Positions 9,555 through 19,250 of a stretch of DNA of 64,000 bases are shown here, piece by piece (position 1 is the first letter of the stretch; each line of letters opens with the position of its first letter). The stretch spans positions 1-64,000 of the forward strand of contig WBZZ01000631.1 of NCBI GenBank assembly GCA_019918135.1, given 5' to 3'. Made by a program: the position numbers and the translations under genes. The DNA is from Paulinella micropora (Eukaryota; Cercozoa; Imbricatea; Euglyphida; Paulinellidae). The notes below the pieces were generated by a model. The model made no database searches. It worked only from the letters and a program-made list of their open reading frames with translations, and was not told the DNA's origin.

Positions 9555-10017
9555 CTGGCTGGGGGTGGAGGCAAGAACGCGAGCGGGCAAAGCATGGGGC
9601 TTTTTCTCAGGGCGATTGCTGGTAACGCGGCGGGTCCTCGCGCAAAACGGGATGGGGGTCGCGCCAACGGTCGCGGATTTTCACCCCAGAAAAAGAACCT
9701 GGTGAGCCCGGCGAGGCTGCAGACGGGGGGGGGCTTGGGCCCCCCCGGGCTGTTACGCAGGGCTTGCTATCCTGCGCAGCAGTCCAAGGAACGCCACCAG
9801 CCAGCCACGATTGGCACAGTTTTGGGCGCGGAAACGACAGTCCCGCAGCAGCACCGGCCAAAAACTTCTGCACCCAACTTTTCTTTTTTTAGCACAGCCT
9901 GCGGCAAGGGGGGACTATCAATAAAAATCACTGCCGAAAACATGTCTAGGACCCGAAGTGTCATTTTCCGGTGGCGCGAAATCCACCTGAAAATGAAACA
10001 TCAGAGAATCTTTTGTT
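9555..10017. other. Intergenic, no convincing gene
   Basis: A 146-residue plus-strand frame crosses this stretch, but its composition (Arg/Gly/Pro-rich with G/C-run codons) and its overlap with the repeat element at 10.0 kb suggest a chance frame. A CAATAAAAATC near 9919 could be a poly(A) signal. Confidence 0.4.
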
Positions 10018-10157
10018 GGGGATTTCGGCAATAGCTACAAGAGAAAAAAAAATCTTCGGGAGACGCCGGCGGGCGGGGATTTTTTTTTGTTGTTGTAAAT
10101 TTTCCCCGCCCGCCGGCGTCTCCCGAAGACTTTTTTGCTTCTATATGCCGAAGTCGC
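10018..10157. repeat. Long hairpin element (MITE-like), copy 1
   Basis: A perfect 27-bp inverted repeat (arms 10053-10079 and 10103-10129, 23-bp T-rich loop) contains CGGGAGACGCCGGCGGGCGG. Weaker symmetry extends outward to TTCGGCA on both sides, giving about 140 bp in all. A second element with the same arm core lies at 57.97-58.12 kb, so this is a dispersed family and not only a terminator. Both copies are followed by a TTGCGTGC...GCAATTTGCGG-type sequence. No coding capacity and no clear target duplication were seen. Confidence 0.7.
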
Positions 10158-10450
10158 CAAAAAAAATTTAATTGCGTGCCGCAATTTGCGGCCAAGTACA
10201 AACGTTCCGGCATCTTTCACCATTGGCCGGGGGGGGGGCCACACAGCGGGCCTTGTCTAGACGGCCCCCCCCCCAACTTTTCCGGTACTATCTGTCTGGG
10301 GGGGGGGCCTTGCGTTTTTTTCGGGGGTTTCGTTGTTGATGGTGGTGCGTGAGCTGTACTGGTGGCTTCGACGGACTCGTTTCTTTCGACGTAATACTGC
10401 GGTCTTGGATGAATTCAGGCAGTGGGTAGATCTGAGCGGCACGACGCGCT

Positions 10451-11842
10451 TCAACAAGATTTTACCTCTACCTGCGGCCTTGCTTGCCGAAAGTCTTGTA
10501 CCTCCGGTCGCTGGGATCTGGTCCATAAACCACAGGCCCAGTTTGCGCAGCGCCCCGCATTCTTGCAAGGCTGCCATGGTAGTTATGCCCTCGCACGCAA
10601 AGAAATCGATTTCCTGCAGCGAGCCACAGTTCTGCAGCCCCTCTACACTGTGCACGCCGTTGCATTGATCGAGAGTTAGGGCGGAAAGAACAGGAAAGGC
10701 GTGTAAAACACTAAGATCGTCGATAAAGGGGCACTTTTTAAGCTGCAGTTTGCTCAGCTGCGGGCAGCCCCGCAGCGGCTGGAGGTCCTGGCTGGTGAGC
10801 TTGCAAGCCTGCAGCCTCAGCTCGACCAGGGCCGGAAGCCATAGCAAGTGTAGCAACGTTTCGGGGGAGGGGCAGTCGGTGAGGGTAACCCTGAGGGTTT
10901 CGAGCTCGAGTGCGTTTAGCACGGACAGATGTGTGCCTCGGAGGGAGTAGCATTCCAGTAGGTCCAAGTGGCGCAAGGTGGTTATTTCCGTTAAAAGTTC
11001 TAGCTTGGACTCTCGCAGACCGTAGAGCCTCAGGCGTTTGAGACGGGTGAGCGTGGGCAAAGCCTCTTGGATCCCTGACAGATTAACGAAATATCGTTTT
11101 CTGCGCAGGTTTAGCTCCTCTATGGGTAGATCCCGGAGCCCCGTCCCGGTGATTTTGCGACAGTCTTCTAGGTCCAACGCCCGCAATTTGCGTAGCGTTT
11201 GCAGCGCCCGCAGCGCCGTATCCGTGACGTTGCGCAGCACGTCAGCCCCAGGCGCACCAGCCCCGTAAAGCGGGGCAAGATCCTGGCGAAAGCGTCGGCG
11301 GTGAGGCCGCTGTCTTCGAGGCGCAGCGAGGTCAGCGAGCCACAGTTCTGCAGCAGCTGCTCCAGACACGCGACCGTGTGTTTGTTGTCGATGAGGGCCA
11401 GGCCCTGAATAGCAGCGAAGGCCCGCAGAATCTGGGGCGAAATTGCGCCCCTGAGTGTCAAGTCGTTGACTTTGAGCGAGGTGACCAGCGGCACTAGTTT
11501 CTGTTGGCCCGCTTCCGAAAGAGGAGCGATGGTCAGGCTGTGCAGCGGCGTGCCAAAGGTCTGGCAAGCCGGGGCCAGTAGCAAGAAAATCTTTCGGTGC
11601 GGTTCGAGCTCTAACCTGAGCTCGCGCTCAAAGTGTGCCCAGAATTCGGGCGTCCTGACAACCGCCCGGAAGTGCGTGCACACGAGGGGCCAGCTGGTAG
11701 CTTCCTCTGCACCCGCCAGGTCCCTAACCAACGGCCAAACGTCTAGAGGCAACAGAAACAGCCGCGAAACTGCGTGGGCCGGCCAACCTGGGGTTTCTGA
11801 CTCAAGCTTCTGGCGCTTGGCGGCTTGCGAGTGTCCCGACAT
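10451..11842 (-). pseudogene. F-box/LRR protein copy (broken)
   Basis: The N-terminal part from the ATG at 11842 has an F-box-like segment (LPLDVWPLVRDLAG...SWPLVCTHFRAVV). Leucine-rich repeats of about 25 residues follow, of the cysteine-containing type seen in F-box proteins (LRALDLEDCRKITGTGL). It is a clear paralog of the intact 456-residue gene at 43.9-45.27 kb, matching it from end to end, including the final LQECGALRKL region. Its reading frame is broken at about two places. Intact family members would be expected to bind Skp1 and recruit ubiquitination targets through the repeats. Confidence 0.7.
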
Positions 11843-12440
11843 AGCTTTCTTTTGCTTTCTACCAACTTACGAGTCCTCTCTGCCCCTTTTTTTTGAAAGA
11901 GAGGAAGAAAAAGGAGAGCCACGGCCCCCCGGAAACAGGCGGAGCTTGTTTTTTTCCTTGCCCGGTCCCCCCCTCTTGAGCTGACAAGCCGAGAGAAAAA
12001 AGAAAAAAGTCCCAGAGACGGGGGAAAGAAAAGAAGAAAAAAAAGATAGTATCGATGAGCGGACGGCCGGCGCTTTGTTTCGTGGTGCTCGAGTCGGTCC
12101 GACTCGCCTAGTTTGCCGTCGCAGGGCTCCGGCGAGCTTTTCGTACAGACTGCCGCGACTTACAGCAGCAAAAAGAAGCACCGAACTGATGCGGCCAAGG
12201 GCCCGAGAAAAAAGCAGCGCACTGGGGGCTTTGAACAGTGCGAGAGAGATATTCTTTTTTTTTTGGGCCGGACGCAAAGAAAAGATTTTTTTCCTTCCCT
12301 TGTTTTTTTTCGACTGCGCACAGTTTTTTTTTATTACAAGAAAGAAAAAATTACGCTCATCTGTTTGTCGCCACAAAACAAAAAGAAGCCTCGTAATCTT
12401 TTTTTGTATCAAGAACGGCTCCTGGACACGCCGGCGATTT
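11843..12440. other. A/T-rich homopolymer-bearing gap
   Basis: This stretch holds many A6-T10 runs and short C-runs. Frames on both strands are rich in Lys/Phe from poly-A/T and start with non-ATG codons, so none is supported. It may contain the 5' leader of the minus-strand F-box/LRR copy (11842) and the 3' end of the gene that follows. Confidence 0.45.
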
Positions 12441-13056
12441 TCAACGGCCATGTCCACGCTCAGCGTTGATTCTTCGGGCAAGTGCATGTAATCTTCTTGG
12501 GAATTTGCGTGTGTCCTCGCTCGGGATATCTACCCTCTGTGCATACAGATTGGTCAATTTGTCCGCGGGATAGCACACAGTTGTGTACTGTTCGTTTTCC
12601 GTCAATCTGGCCTCAATTTCGGTCAGGGCGTCTTTCATAGGCTGCTCGCTTCCAGTGCGTTCGCTAGTGTTTTTGTACTTGATGGGCACACAGTCTGGGC
12701 TTGTTGCGTAATCTTGTGAAAAAGACTGGACCGTCTGCAATTTGGGGATTGTCAGGGACTACAAACAAATACGACTTGTACTCAGGCTGTGATCTCATCT
12801 ATTCAATGTCGCCGAACTTGCCGACACCGGCAAAAGGGAGTGGCAGGACATTGATTGCGGGCTACCTTCGGGGCGGTGGACATTCAACGGTCTTCTTCAC
12901 GAATTCTTCGTTCACCTTCAGCACCCTAGTGCAACGATTGTGGCGCAGGATACATTGGGCCAATTGGCCGTCGCTATCGTTTTCAGCGAACACCATGTAG
13001 ACTTGTTCACTGTCGCTTACAGCACGCGGACTGCCTCGACTATGGCTGTTCTGCAT
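12441..13056 (-). pseudogene. Possible small gene in several frames (broken)
   Basis: From an ATG at 13056, the minus strand encodes protein-like sequence (VYMVFAENDSDGQLAQCILRHNRCTRVL...). It continues in other frames to a final 99-residue stretch rich in Glu/Thr (DALTEIEARLTENEQYTTVC). About two breaks separate the parts. The sequence composition is ordinary for protein and unlike the homopolymer-rich gaps around it, which is the main support. No family was recognised. Confidence 0.4.
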
Positions 13057-13366
13057 TTTTTTTTGGAGTCGCTTTGTTTTTATTAAATTCGTATGAACGA
13101 ACGACTGCGGCTGCACCCCCCTCCCGTCATTTCTTTGGTCAGTGTATGAACGTAAAGAATTGGGGAGGGGAGGATAGGAGAGATGGCGGCCCCCCCCCCT
13201 CCCCTTCCAGTTTGCTGTGAAGAAAGAGAGAGAGGGGGGTGTGAGAACGAGGGGGGAGGGGGGATGGACGCCTAATTTTTGGCCGAGCAGCCCTCACCAG
13301 CAGGCTTTTTTTTAAAAAACAACAAAGAATGCAAGGCAGGCAGAAAAACACCTTAAAAAAAAGAAA
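13057..13366. other. G/C-run intergenic leader
   Basis: This gap holds plus-strand C runs near 13.19 kb, G runs near 13.23-13.26 kb, and A-rich sequence just before the ATG at 13367. No supported gene was seen. It is the shared 5' region of two divergent genes. Confidence 0.5.
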
Positions 13367-14161
13367 ATGGTGCTTATGACAGAACCACTCCTGCTGTCGT
13401 TGCTTCTTTCGGTTGTGCCCGGATCGCTGCCCGCTCCACCGCCCAGCAATATTTCCGTGCCCCGGTTCATGTTGCGTAAGTACAGAAAAGACGTGGCCTT
13501 GTTCCTGTCGGATCATGCCCCCACGCACCACGCGGAGGTTCCGTACGGAAAAGGCGCAGTACACTTACTTTCGGTCCAGCCGTTCGTACAGCTACCAGAC
13601 TGCCAGTTTGTCAAGGTGTTTAATGTTTATACGCTGTACCCCAGGTACGCCGCACACAACTTCAAGTTCTACTTTGAAGCGTCACACCCAGTGTACTCTA
13701 CCAAAACCCTGGCACACACCACCCCGGCGCACGCGAAAAACGACACGAACAAGCATTTCCGCCTGCGAGAGGCCAGGGCACGGGTCTGGGCGAAAGCAAG
13801 TACCAACGCTAACCTCAATCTCAGCGTGTACGCGGTCTGTACCGACTCTTACGCTGGTGGCTGCACGCTAGAATTCACGCCCGCGATCGTCTGTACGCGA
13901 CACTACCCTGCCATTCCCAGGCTAGGCATCAGCGCCCTCGTGCTCCTGTCCTTGGGCCTCTTTCTGCTGCTCGGTTACGGTTGCTCCTACTCCGTGAGCC
14001 GGTTCTGGGAAGATGTGCTGAATTGTTCGTGTGTCTGGTTGTGGATTTCGCTAGTGCCGGGGTTAGTGTGCTTGCTTGTTTTGATCGGCCTGTGGGACCG
14101 AGGCGATAGCACGGCGCTGTGGCTGAGCCAGGCTACGAACGAACTATTCTACCTCAACTGA
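13367..14161 (+). CDS. Membrane protein with signal peptide, two C-terminal spans
   Basis: The 264-residue product starts with a hydrophobic signal sequence (residues 5-20, LLLSLLLSVVPG). The external domain that follows (about residues 25-180) contains Asn-rich glycosylation-type sites and paired Cys near its end (VCTDSYAGGCTLEF...IVCTRH). Two membrane spans lie at roughly residues 187-205 and 220-243, with Cys between them. The general layout repeats that of the protein at 7.69-8.29 kb. Membrane-bound virion or host-surface roles are possible, but nothing in the sequence decides. ATGs at 13367 and four codons later are both possible starts. Confidence 0.7.
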   Translation: MVLMTEPLLLSLLLSVVPGSLPAPPPSNISVPRFMLRKYRKDVALFLSDHAPTHHAEVPYGKGAVHLLSVQPFVQLPDCQFVKVFNVYTLYPRYAAHNFKFYFEASHPVYSTKTLAHTTPAHAKNDTNKHFRLREARARVWAKASTNANLNLSVYAVCTDSYAGGCTLEFTPAIVCTRHYPAIPRLGISALVLLSLGLFLLLGYGCSYSVSRFWEDVLNCSCVWLWISLVPGLVCLLVLIGLWDRGDSTALWLSQATNELFYLN

Positions 14162-14350
14162 CTTGCCTGAAAGAAGCGCGGGGAATAGGTGGGGGACCCT
14201 CTCTCTCTCCCCGTCCCCTTGCCAGGGCAAATTGCCCCCCAAAACTTGGCGGCCCCCCTCTCCATTCGCTGTTCGCCTACGACTTTGACATTCCCCCCCC
14301 CCACGCTCATCTTTCTTTAACTCTCGAAGCTTTATTTTTAAAAAACAGGA

Positions 14351-15640
14351 ATGGAACTTGAAAAATGGTGTCAAACTCATCCTGCAGTGTCGGCACGAAA
14401 AGTTGTCAGAGCTGTACAAAAAGCAAATCCTGCCCTTGGCGGAAAGAGTTGTTATTATGTCTTTGGGCTCCGGGATGCCCCACCAACCTCACAGCCAGAG
14501 GAAATGAGCTCCTGCTTCTTGGTCTGGTACCGATCACCGAAGGACGCCTGGAATAAAACGAATTTTCTGACGGCCTTGGCTGCTTTCTGGCAAGCCGACC
14601 TGAACAGGAAATGGTCCTTGGACTGGGAGTCCGTTCGTTGCGTGGGCATAGTGGCGAACAGCTGTACCCAAGACCCTGACCAGCTGCATTTCAAAGCAGA
14701 CCCCGCCTTGGCTCTCGAGCCAACAGAGGCGCTGGCTCTCTTTCAGCATATCGCGCAGTACCAAATCCCTAGAATCGTAAGTGTGCACACCACCACCAAC
14801 CCAACTCTTTCGCTGAACGCGACCGAGAGCTCCAACGCCATGCGTTTAGTCCGAGAGGGTCTCACCCAATGCCTTACCCGTCGGGAGACGTATGCAGGCG
14901 TCGCTAGGGGCAAAGAGGCGCCTGAATGCAATTATGCGCGCGCGTACGTCATAGAGCCAGTCTTCCAGAAGCTAATGCAAAGGTACGAGCCCGGGAAACA
15001 GCACTCCCAGAATGTGGCCCTTGCGGGCCCGACGGGAAGCCTTACTCCACTAACCGAAATTAAGTTTGAATCCGTAGCGCTGTGCTCTGTAGACACGACG
15101 TATCACCATTGCGATTTCTTGCTGTGCCATGTGGGGCGAGAGTATAATCTGATGCAAATATCTTCGTATGGCGGTTACTATGGGGTTGTCGGTTGTATGC
15201 TGGGGGAAGAGGCCGACGTTCTGGACGGGCGGCGGTCCGCTTCTCACTTCAAAGAAATTATGACGCACCTTAGAACAAAATGCCAAGGGCGCTGGTGGAC
15301 TACGCAAGAAACGCGGGCGTTCCTTGAAGACTGCGCGACTTACGCCGGAAATGTTCGCACCCGCGACGATACCGAAGAGAAAAATGACGCCGACCTATGG
15401 CGCGAGCAGCTGTCTTTTGCCCTAAAATTCAGTGAGCAATACTTTGGGGTCCGCTTAGATCACCTCGGACAGACTCCTGACAAGTTGTGGCAGGACTGGT
15501 CCGCCATTACGCTTAGTTTTCGCACCAACTGGCAACTCTTGCAGCCCTCTTTCTTGCTTGCACTAGCTCGAAGCAAACGCGACGGCGAAGAAAGAAAGGG
15601 GGGGGGAACGGAGGCAAAGGACTGCCGTGACACACATTAA
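14351..15640 (+). CDS. Uncharacterised 429-residue protein
   Basis: A long uninterrupted frame from an ATG at 14351, preceded by an AAAAA-rich leader and C runs. The sequence is globular with no signal peptide, membrane span or repeat. It has even Cys spacing and several aromatic-rich segments (YGGYYGVVGCMLGEE near the middle, WWTTQETRAFL later). The last ~25 residues are basic and low-complexity, where the frame runs into a G-run. I do not recognise the family. Codon use and length make it a solid gene. A repeat block shared with 19.1 kb follows it directly. Confidence 0.7.
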   Translation: MELEKWCQTHPAVSARKVVRAVQKANPALGGKSCYYVFGLRDAPPTSQPEEMSSCFLVWYRSPKDAWNKTNFLTALAAFWQADLNRKWSLDWESVRCVGIVANSCTQDPDQLHFKADPALALEPTEALALFQHIAQYQIPRIVSVHTTTNPTLSLNATESSNAMRLVREGLTQCLTRRETYAGVARGKEAPECNYARAYVIEPVFQKLMQRYEPGKQHSQNVALAGPTGSLTPLTEIKFESVALCSVDTTYHHCDFLLCHVGREYNLMQISSYGGYYGVVGCMLGEEADVLDGRRSASHFKEIMTHLRTKCQGRWWTTQETRAFLEDCATYAGNVRTRDDTEEKNDADLWREQLSFALKFSEQYFGVRLDHLGQTPDKLWQDWSAITLSFRTNWQLLQPSFLLALARSKRDGEERKGGGTEAKDCRDTH

Positions 15641-15654
15641 AAAGATTTTTTAGA

Positions 15655-15850
15655 AAACAACATCTCTAAAGCCCCCGAATATCCGGGGAGGGAAAGAGGA
15701 AGGGGGGGGGGTTTCAAACCGCCCGGCCCCTCCCCTCCGCGCAATTAAAAAGGGGAGGACAACAGGAGGAAAAGGAAAGGGAGGGGGGCCGCGACTGTTA
15801 TATTTTGGGCCCCCCCCACAAAAAAAACAGTGAGACGTGAGAGAGGGGTC
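15655..15850. repeat. Intergenic repeat block, copy A
   Basis: Starting with a CCCGAATATCCGGGGAGG core, this block carries G-runs, CCGCGCAATTAAAAA, GACTGTTATATTTTGG and a CACAAAAAAAACAGTGAGACG end. The same ordered landmarks recur at 19,085-19,250, both times just outside a gene. Palindromic AATATCC(C)GGGG and the TTATATTTTGG box suggest a shared regulatory or terminator function, or a decayed mobile element. Confidence 0.65.
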
Positions 15851-15904
15851 GGGGGGGTGCCGGCGGTAGGAAGGTGGGGGAGGGGAGAGAAAAATAGTAG
15901 GCTC

Positions 15905-16010
15905 AAAACAAAAAAGTTGTGTAGCCAATGACCGGCATTACGAGGCTTGGGTGAACGAGGGCGAAACCAAGGACCATCTGTCGGTGCATGGCGCGCGACA
16001 TCGTGTTTCC
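15905..16010 (+). pseudogene. Remnant related to the zinc-binding gene at 50.9 kb
   Basis: About 100 bp match the start of the gene at 50.90-51.55 kb (shared GGGCGAAACCAAGGACC; the encoded RHYxAxVNxGETKD pattern is common to both). Outside this block the similarity is lost, so only a short relic is left. Confidence 0.55.
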
Positions 16011-16013
16011 GTG

Positions 16014-16170
16014 CGGGGCGGACATAAAACAGCAACTTCTTTGGCCAGACCCCGCTGTGAAGAATATAGTGAAATTAGACAACTCCGGGGCGGGTGTGCT
16101 ATTTTTTATTGGTAACAGGCTCGGGCTACAAACTTTTATGTATATACAAAAAATACTACGGAATTGAAGT
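16014..16170. repeat. Partial copy of the palindromic element
   Basis: This block carries the ordered landmarks GGACATAAA, GTGAAGAA(T)ATAGTGAAA, ACTCCGGGG/ACTCCGCGG, TTTTATTGG, AACxGxCTxG and AAAAAATACTAC. These also make up the left half of the palindromic element at 21.73-22.06 kb. Only one arm is present here. It joins directly to the remnant at 15.9 kb. Confidence 0.65.
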
Positions 16171-16183
16171 TATTTCTGTTTTT

Positions 16184-16342
16184 TCAGAAACCTCGCCAGC
16201 TTCGTTTGCTTCCAAACAGAGGCGCCTTTGCTTCTTCGGGGGAGGGCCGGCCGCCAGCGGGTCTAGCGTTGCGCCCTGGCCTTGCCACCTTTTCTTGCTG
16301 CTTGGGTCGCTGGAGGAAGCTCGCGTGCTGGAACAACAGCAT
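16184..16342 (-). CDS. Possible 52-residue basic ORF
   Basis: A short ATG-initiated frame encoding a basic, Pro/Gly-containing peptide (FLQRPKQQEKVARPGRN...). It lies just downstream of, and on the same strand as, the 139-residue gene at 16.4 kb. Composition is protein-like, but length alone gives little support and there is no homology argument. Confidence 0.2.
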   Translation of the reverse strand: MLLFQHASFLQRPKQQEKVARPGRNARPAGGRPSPEEAKAPLFGSKRSWRGF

Positions 16343-16400
16343 GCCCCCTCCTCTCTTCGTTAGCGTAGGACTAGTTTCTAGCTGCGCATGATGAAGCTTT

Positions 16401-16820
16401 TTATAGCTGTATTGCCTCCAGCTCTTTTAGGATCTCGCGTTCAAGAGTATATCTCTCTATGTTCGCTCGACGTGTTGCAGCCTCTCGCAACGCAACATCA
16501 TATTCCTCTGGCGGTGGTGGTGGCGAAATACCAGCACTCTCCATCCAACGCGTCACGGGATTCTCGACCATGTGCCGGGAGTATATTGCTTGCCCTATTG
16601 CATTTTGCTGCGCCTCCTGTTTCGCTTCCTGTTCAATCTTGGTAGTCAACTCTTGGATTGTACCGATAGGATCAGCCCCCGCTTTCCACCGCTCAATCAT
16701 CTGATCCAGGCGTAGGTGTTTCGTTTTCAGAGAAATTAATTGACGGCGCGCATGAATGTCGTCATCATTCTGCGCGCCGCCATAGAAGCGCGAACTTGAT
16801 CTCTCGTCAGCCAGTCTCAT
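16401..16820 (-). CDS. Helical 139-residue protein
   Basis: ATG-initiated frame at 16820. The product is strongly charged and predicted helical almost throughout, with Lys/Arg/Glu/Gln heptad-like stretches at about residues 25-75 and 105-139. A short Pro run (PPPPPEEY) sits near residue 100. It may be a coiled-coil structural or scaffold protein. No catalytic motif was seen. It resembles in style, but not clearly in sequence, the 204-residue coiled-coil protein at 55.8-56.4 kb. The gene stands alone on its strand, between repeat-rich stretches. Confidence 0.6.
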   Translation of the reverse strand: MRLADERSSSRFYGGAQNDDDIHARRQLISLKTKHLRLDQMIERWKAGADPIGTIQELTTKIEQEAKQEAQQNAIGQAIYSRHMVENPVTRWMESAGISPPPPPEEYDVALREAATRRANIERYTLEREILKELEAIQL

Positions 16821-17422
16821 TTCATTTTCTGCTTGTCTTGATTTGCTTTTCGATATGCTTCAGCAATTTGTCTCCTTTTCGTTCTTTTTCCTCCAAAATT
16901 TTGTAGGGACTGCACGGCTTTTCCTTGCCGCACTTGCTGCAATTTTAAGATGGGGTCTCAGCCGTTGTGGCACGTCCCTATTATTATATATAATAAATAA
17001 AGCCAATATTATTACCTCCTGGGAGCAAAAACCCACTTGACCCCCCTCCCCGTTCTGGAGCGAGAAGGAGTGCCCCGGGGAGTTGCACAATTCCCGGGGA
17101 AATTTCTCTGATTCGGTCGAAAAAGGCAGTATTTCGTCTTCGGAAGGCATTTCCCCGGGAAAACAGAAAGTCTCCCCGGGAACCAGAGCTTGGGTCAAAC
17201 TCTCTTGACACAACAGACCCCCGCTATCTATCAGCAGAACGCGTTTTTTTGTACTGCTTGTACATTCGGGGGGTGGCACCCCCGAGGTTGAGCAATTCCC
17301 GGGGAAACTTCTCTCAGATTCGGTCGAAAAAGGCAGTAGATTGGCAGCAGATCTATTAAAGGCCCAAAATTGTGGTTCGCCAAAATAATGTTTAATATCC
17401 AGGACACAGACGAAGTTATCGG
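16821..17422. other. Repeat-bearing non-coding stretch
   Basis: Two imperfect direct copies of a ~55-bp block (about 17,085-17,135 and 17,283-17,340) share CAATTCCCGGGGAAA and GATTCGGTCGAAAAAGGCAG. A CCCCGGGAACCAGxGCTTGGGT segment near 17,175 also occurs near 22,140. A minus-strand 188-residue frame runs through the block, but its translation simply repeats these motifs. It is judged non-coding. Confidence 0.5.
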
Positions 17423-17680
17423 TCATTTGGCACTGATCTCTTGTCTATTCAGGCGCCTTTCCGTGCGCAGATGAGAGAGGGTTAGCGCGTAATCACCCTC
17501 GGGGGGTTGAATGATGAGGGTGCATGCCTCTGCAATGTCGAAAGCCGTCATGTTTTGAAAATGGTCAGGCGCTATCTCGTATTTGGAAAAATTGCGTGTC
17601 GCCCTATTGAAACTGGCCTTTAGGATGAGCGGGTTTATGATCGCGTGAGCGAGCACGGCAGTAAGATTGGCAGAACTTCT
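17423..17680 (-). pseudogene. Remnant paralog of the right-edge gene
   Basis: The encoded segment with INP, FSKYE, the (T)AEACTL box and PPEGDYALT matches the C-terminal end of the gene at 63.24-64.0 kb (INP, FSRYE, TAEECTL, PPVGDYPVT) in the same order and spacing. Only about 80 codons remain in frame, and upstream similarity fades. It is a decayed or truncated duplicate, with at least one break. Confidence 0.6.
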
Positions 17681-17845
17681 TCACAGCACTGAGTGCAGTG
17701 ATAATGTCCCATCTTAGTTCCAGGGTTTTGAGACAATCGGACGCGGGATCCACTTTTCACGGACCACGCGAGCCCCCGCGCGCAAACCCCCGCAGGGCTC
17801 GCGTGATTTCCTGCAAACTGGTCTCTTACTTTGCACCCACTGTCT

Positions 17846-18979
17846 TTAGTCTTGACGACGCGCCCAGAAAGACAGGATCTGCGGTTGCAGAAAGGCGGGC
17901 ACGCAGCTCTGCAGTTCGGCCTGCAAGCAATCGGGTGCTTGCCCTTGCGCCAAGCGTTCAGCCGCCGCACGGGCCTTATCTGCGCACAGTTGCCAGAACA
18001 GGCGTTCTCTCGGGACAGGCTGTGGCGGCAGTGTGGCCGTGGCGGGATTCAACCGCACCAAGTCGAGCACCGCCTCCAGGAGGAGCAAGCGGCCTTCCAG
18101 TAAGGCTGTCGGCGCGCCATTCCGCTTGAGCGCGAGATGCCTCTGCGGTAATTCCATGGCCAGGACCGCTGCCATCGCTGGTTGTATCTTCCGACGGCAA
18201 TGCGCTTTGTGCAACGTTTGCCAATGGGTACGTTGGCAGGCGGCGTTGCAATACATGACGAGGCGACAGCGGGAACAGGCCAGCAAGGGCGCGGCCGCGG
18301 ATTCCTCGCGGCCGCAGCAGGCACAGTCCAGGGTGCGGCTTGTACTGGCTAGGGAGTGGGGACCGCCCTGTCCTGGGGGGGCAGGGGATTTCCCCGTGGG
18401 GGGCGATACACCGACTCTCCCCCCGGCTCCAGCTCTGCCAATAATGGTGGGCGTGATGCTCTTTTTCCAAAGCCCACCTCTCTCGGGCAGGCGCTCGAGC
18501 AGTGCCTCGACCACGAGGCACACGCCGACCTCTGGCGGTATATGCTTGACCTCGGCCCGCAGATGTTGCAATCTGGGCTGTGCCAGATCCGCGCGGGACA
18601 GCGCGGAGATAGAGATTCCCACTGTCTCGGGGCGCGCCGTCGCTAGCAGAAACACGTCGCACTTTTTTCTGTCACGACAGTCGTCCGCGGCTGCGAGCAG
18701 TGAATTGCGCAGGTCTGGGCTAGTCCGGACTTGCTGTAGAAAGGCCAAGGCCCGCGCGTGCTGTGCATTGTTCTTGGCCCCGGCCAGGCACGACACCTTG
18801 TGCCGAGCTTTCCAATCGGCTTCTTGGCAGGCCACGCTGCAATAATAAGCCAAGCGGCACTGGGCACAGGCGCGATATTTGGCTGCAAGTTTCTGGCCGG
18901 TCGATTTCTGCTTTTGCAGCATGCCCCCGCAAGCCGCATTGGCACAACTATAGAAGGACAGCACGGTGTCGCTCGGCAT
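17846..18979 (-). CDS. Protein with two MYND zinc fingers (377 aa)
   Basis: The frame starts at the ATG at 18979. The first MYND finger lies at about residues 11-55 (CAQCRLAYYCSVACQ then W..RH...C). The second is at about residues 213-257 (CACC...CSRCRLVMYCNAACQ then HW..LHKAHC). Both have the full set of Cys/His ligands. MYND fingers bind proline-containing partner peptides and occur in transcription co-repressors and SET proteins, but no SET or other catalytic domain is visible here. The linker and C-terminal ~120 residues are Ala/Leu-rich and helical. A double-MYND adaptor is the simplest reading. Its 5' gap contains the copy B repeat block and is shared with the divergent nuclease gene. 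Confidence 0.8.
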   Translation of the reverse strand: MPSDTVLSFYSCANAACGGMLQKQKSTGQKLAAKYRACAQCRLAYYCSVACQEADWKARHKVSCLAGAKNNAQHARALAFLQQVRTSPDLRNSLLAAADDCRDRKKCDVFLLATARPETVGISISALSRADLAQPRLQHLRAEVKHIPPEVGVCLVVEALLERLPERGGLWKKSITPTIIGRAGAGGRVGVSPPTGKSPAPPGQGGPHSLASTSRTLDCACCGREESAAAPLLACSRCRLVMYCNAACQRTHWQTLHKAHCRRKIQPAMAAVLAMELPQRHLALKRNGAPTALLEGRLLLLEAVLDLVRLNPATATLPPQPVPRERLFWQLCADKARAAAERLAQGQAPDCLQAELQSCVPAFLQPQILSFWARRQD

Positions 18980-19084
18980 GACTGCACTTTTTCTTTTTTT
19001 GTGCACAGCCTCTCTCTCCCCCCCCCGCCGCCGGCCCGTCGTCCCAGAAACGAGAAAATGGAGGACCGCGGGGGGGGGCCGCCA

Positions 19085-19250
19085 AAGTAATCTCTTAAGC
19101 TCCCGAATATCCCGGGGAGGGGGCCGTGAGGTTTTAAAAACCGCACGGCCCCCTCCGCGCAATTTAAAAAAGGGGGACAAAGGAAAGGGGGGGGGGGCGC
19201 GACCGTTATATTTTGGCCCCTCCAACAAAAAAAACAGCGAGACGCGTTTG
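19085..19250. repeat. Intergenic repeat block, copy B
   Basis: Same ordered landmarks as 15,655-15,850: CCCGAATATCCCGGGGAGG, a GTTTTAAAAACCGC segment, CCGCGCAATTTAAAAAA, GACCGTTATATTTTGG and CAACAAAAAAAACAGCGAGACG. Here it lies in the divergent gap between the MYND gene and the CoiA-like gene. Confidence 0.65.

Noticed and set aside
9594-10034. 146-residue plus-strand frame
   Set aside because: Composition reflects G runs; it ends in the hairpin element and no homology or ATG context supports it.
16860-17426. 188-residue minus-strand frame
   Set aside because: Its repeated FSTESE motifs are translations of a duplicated DNA block, not a protein family.
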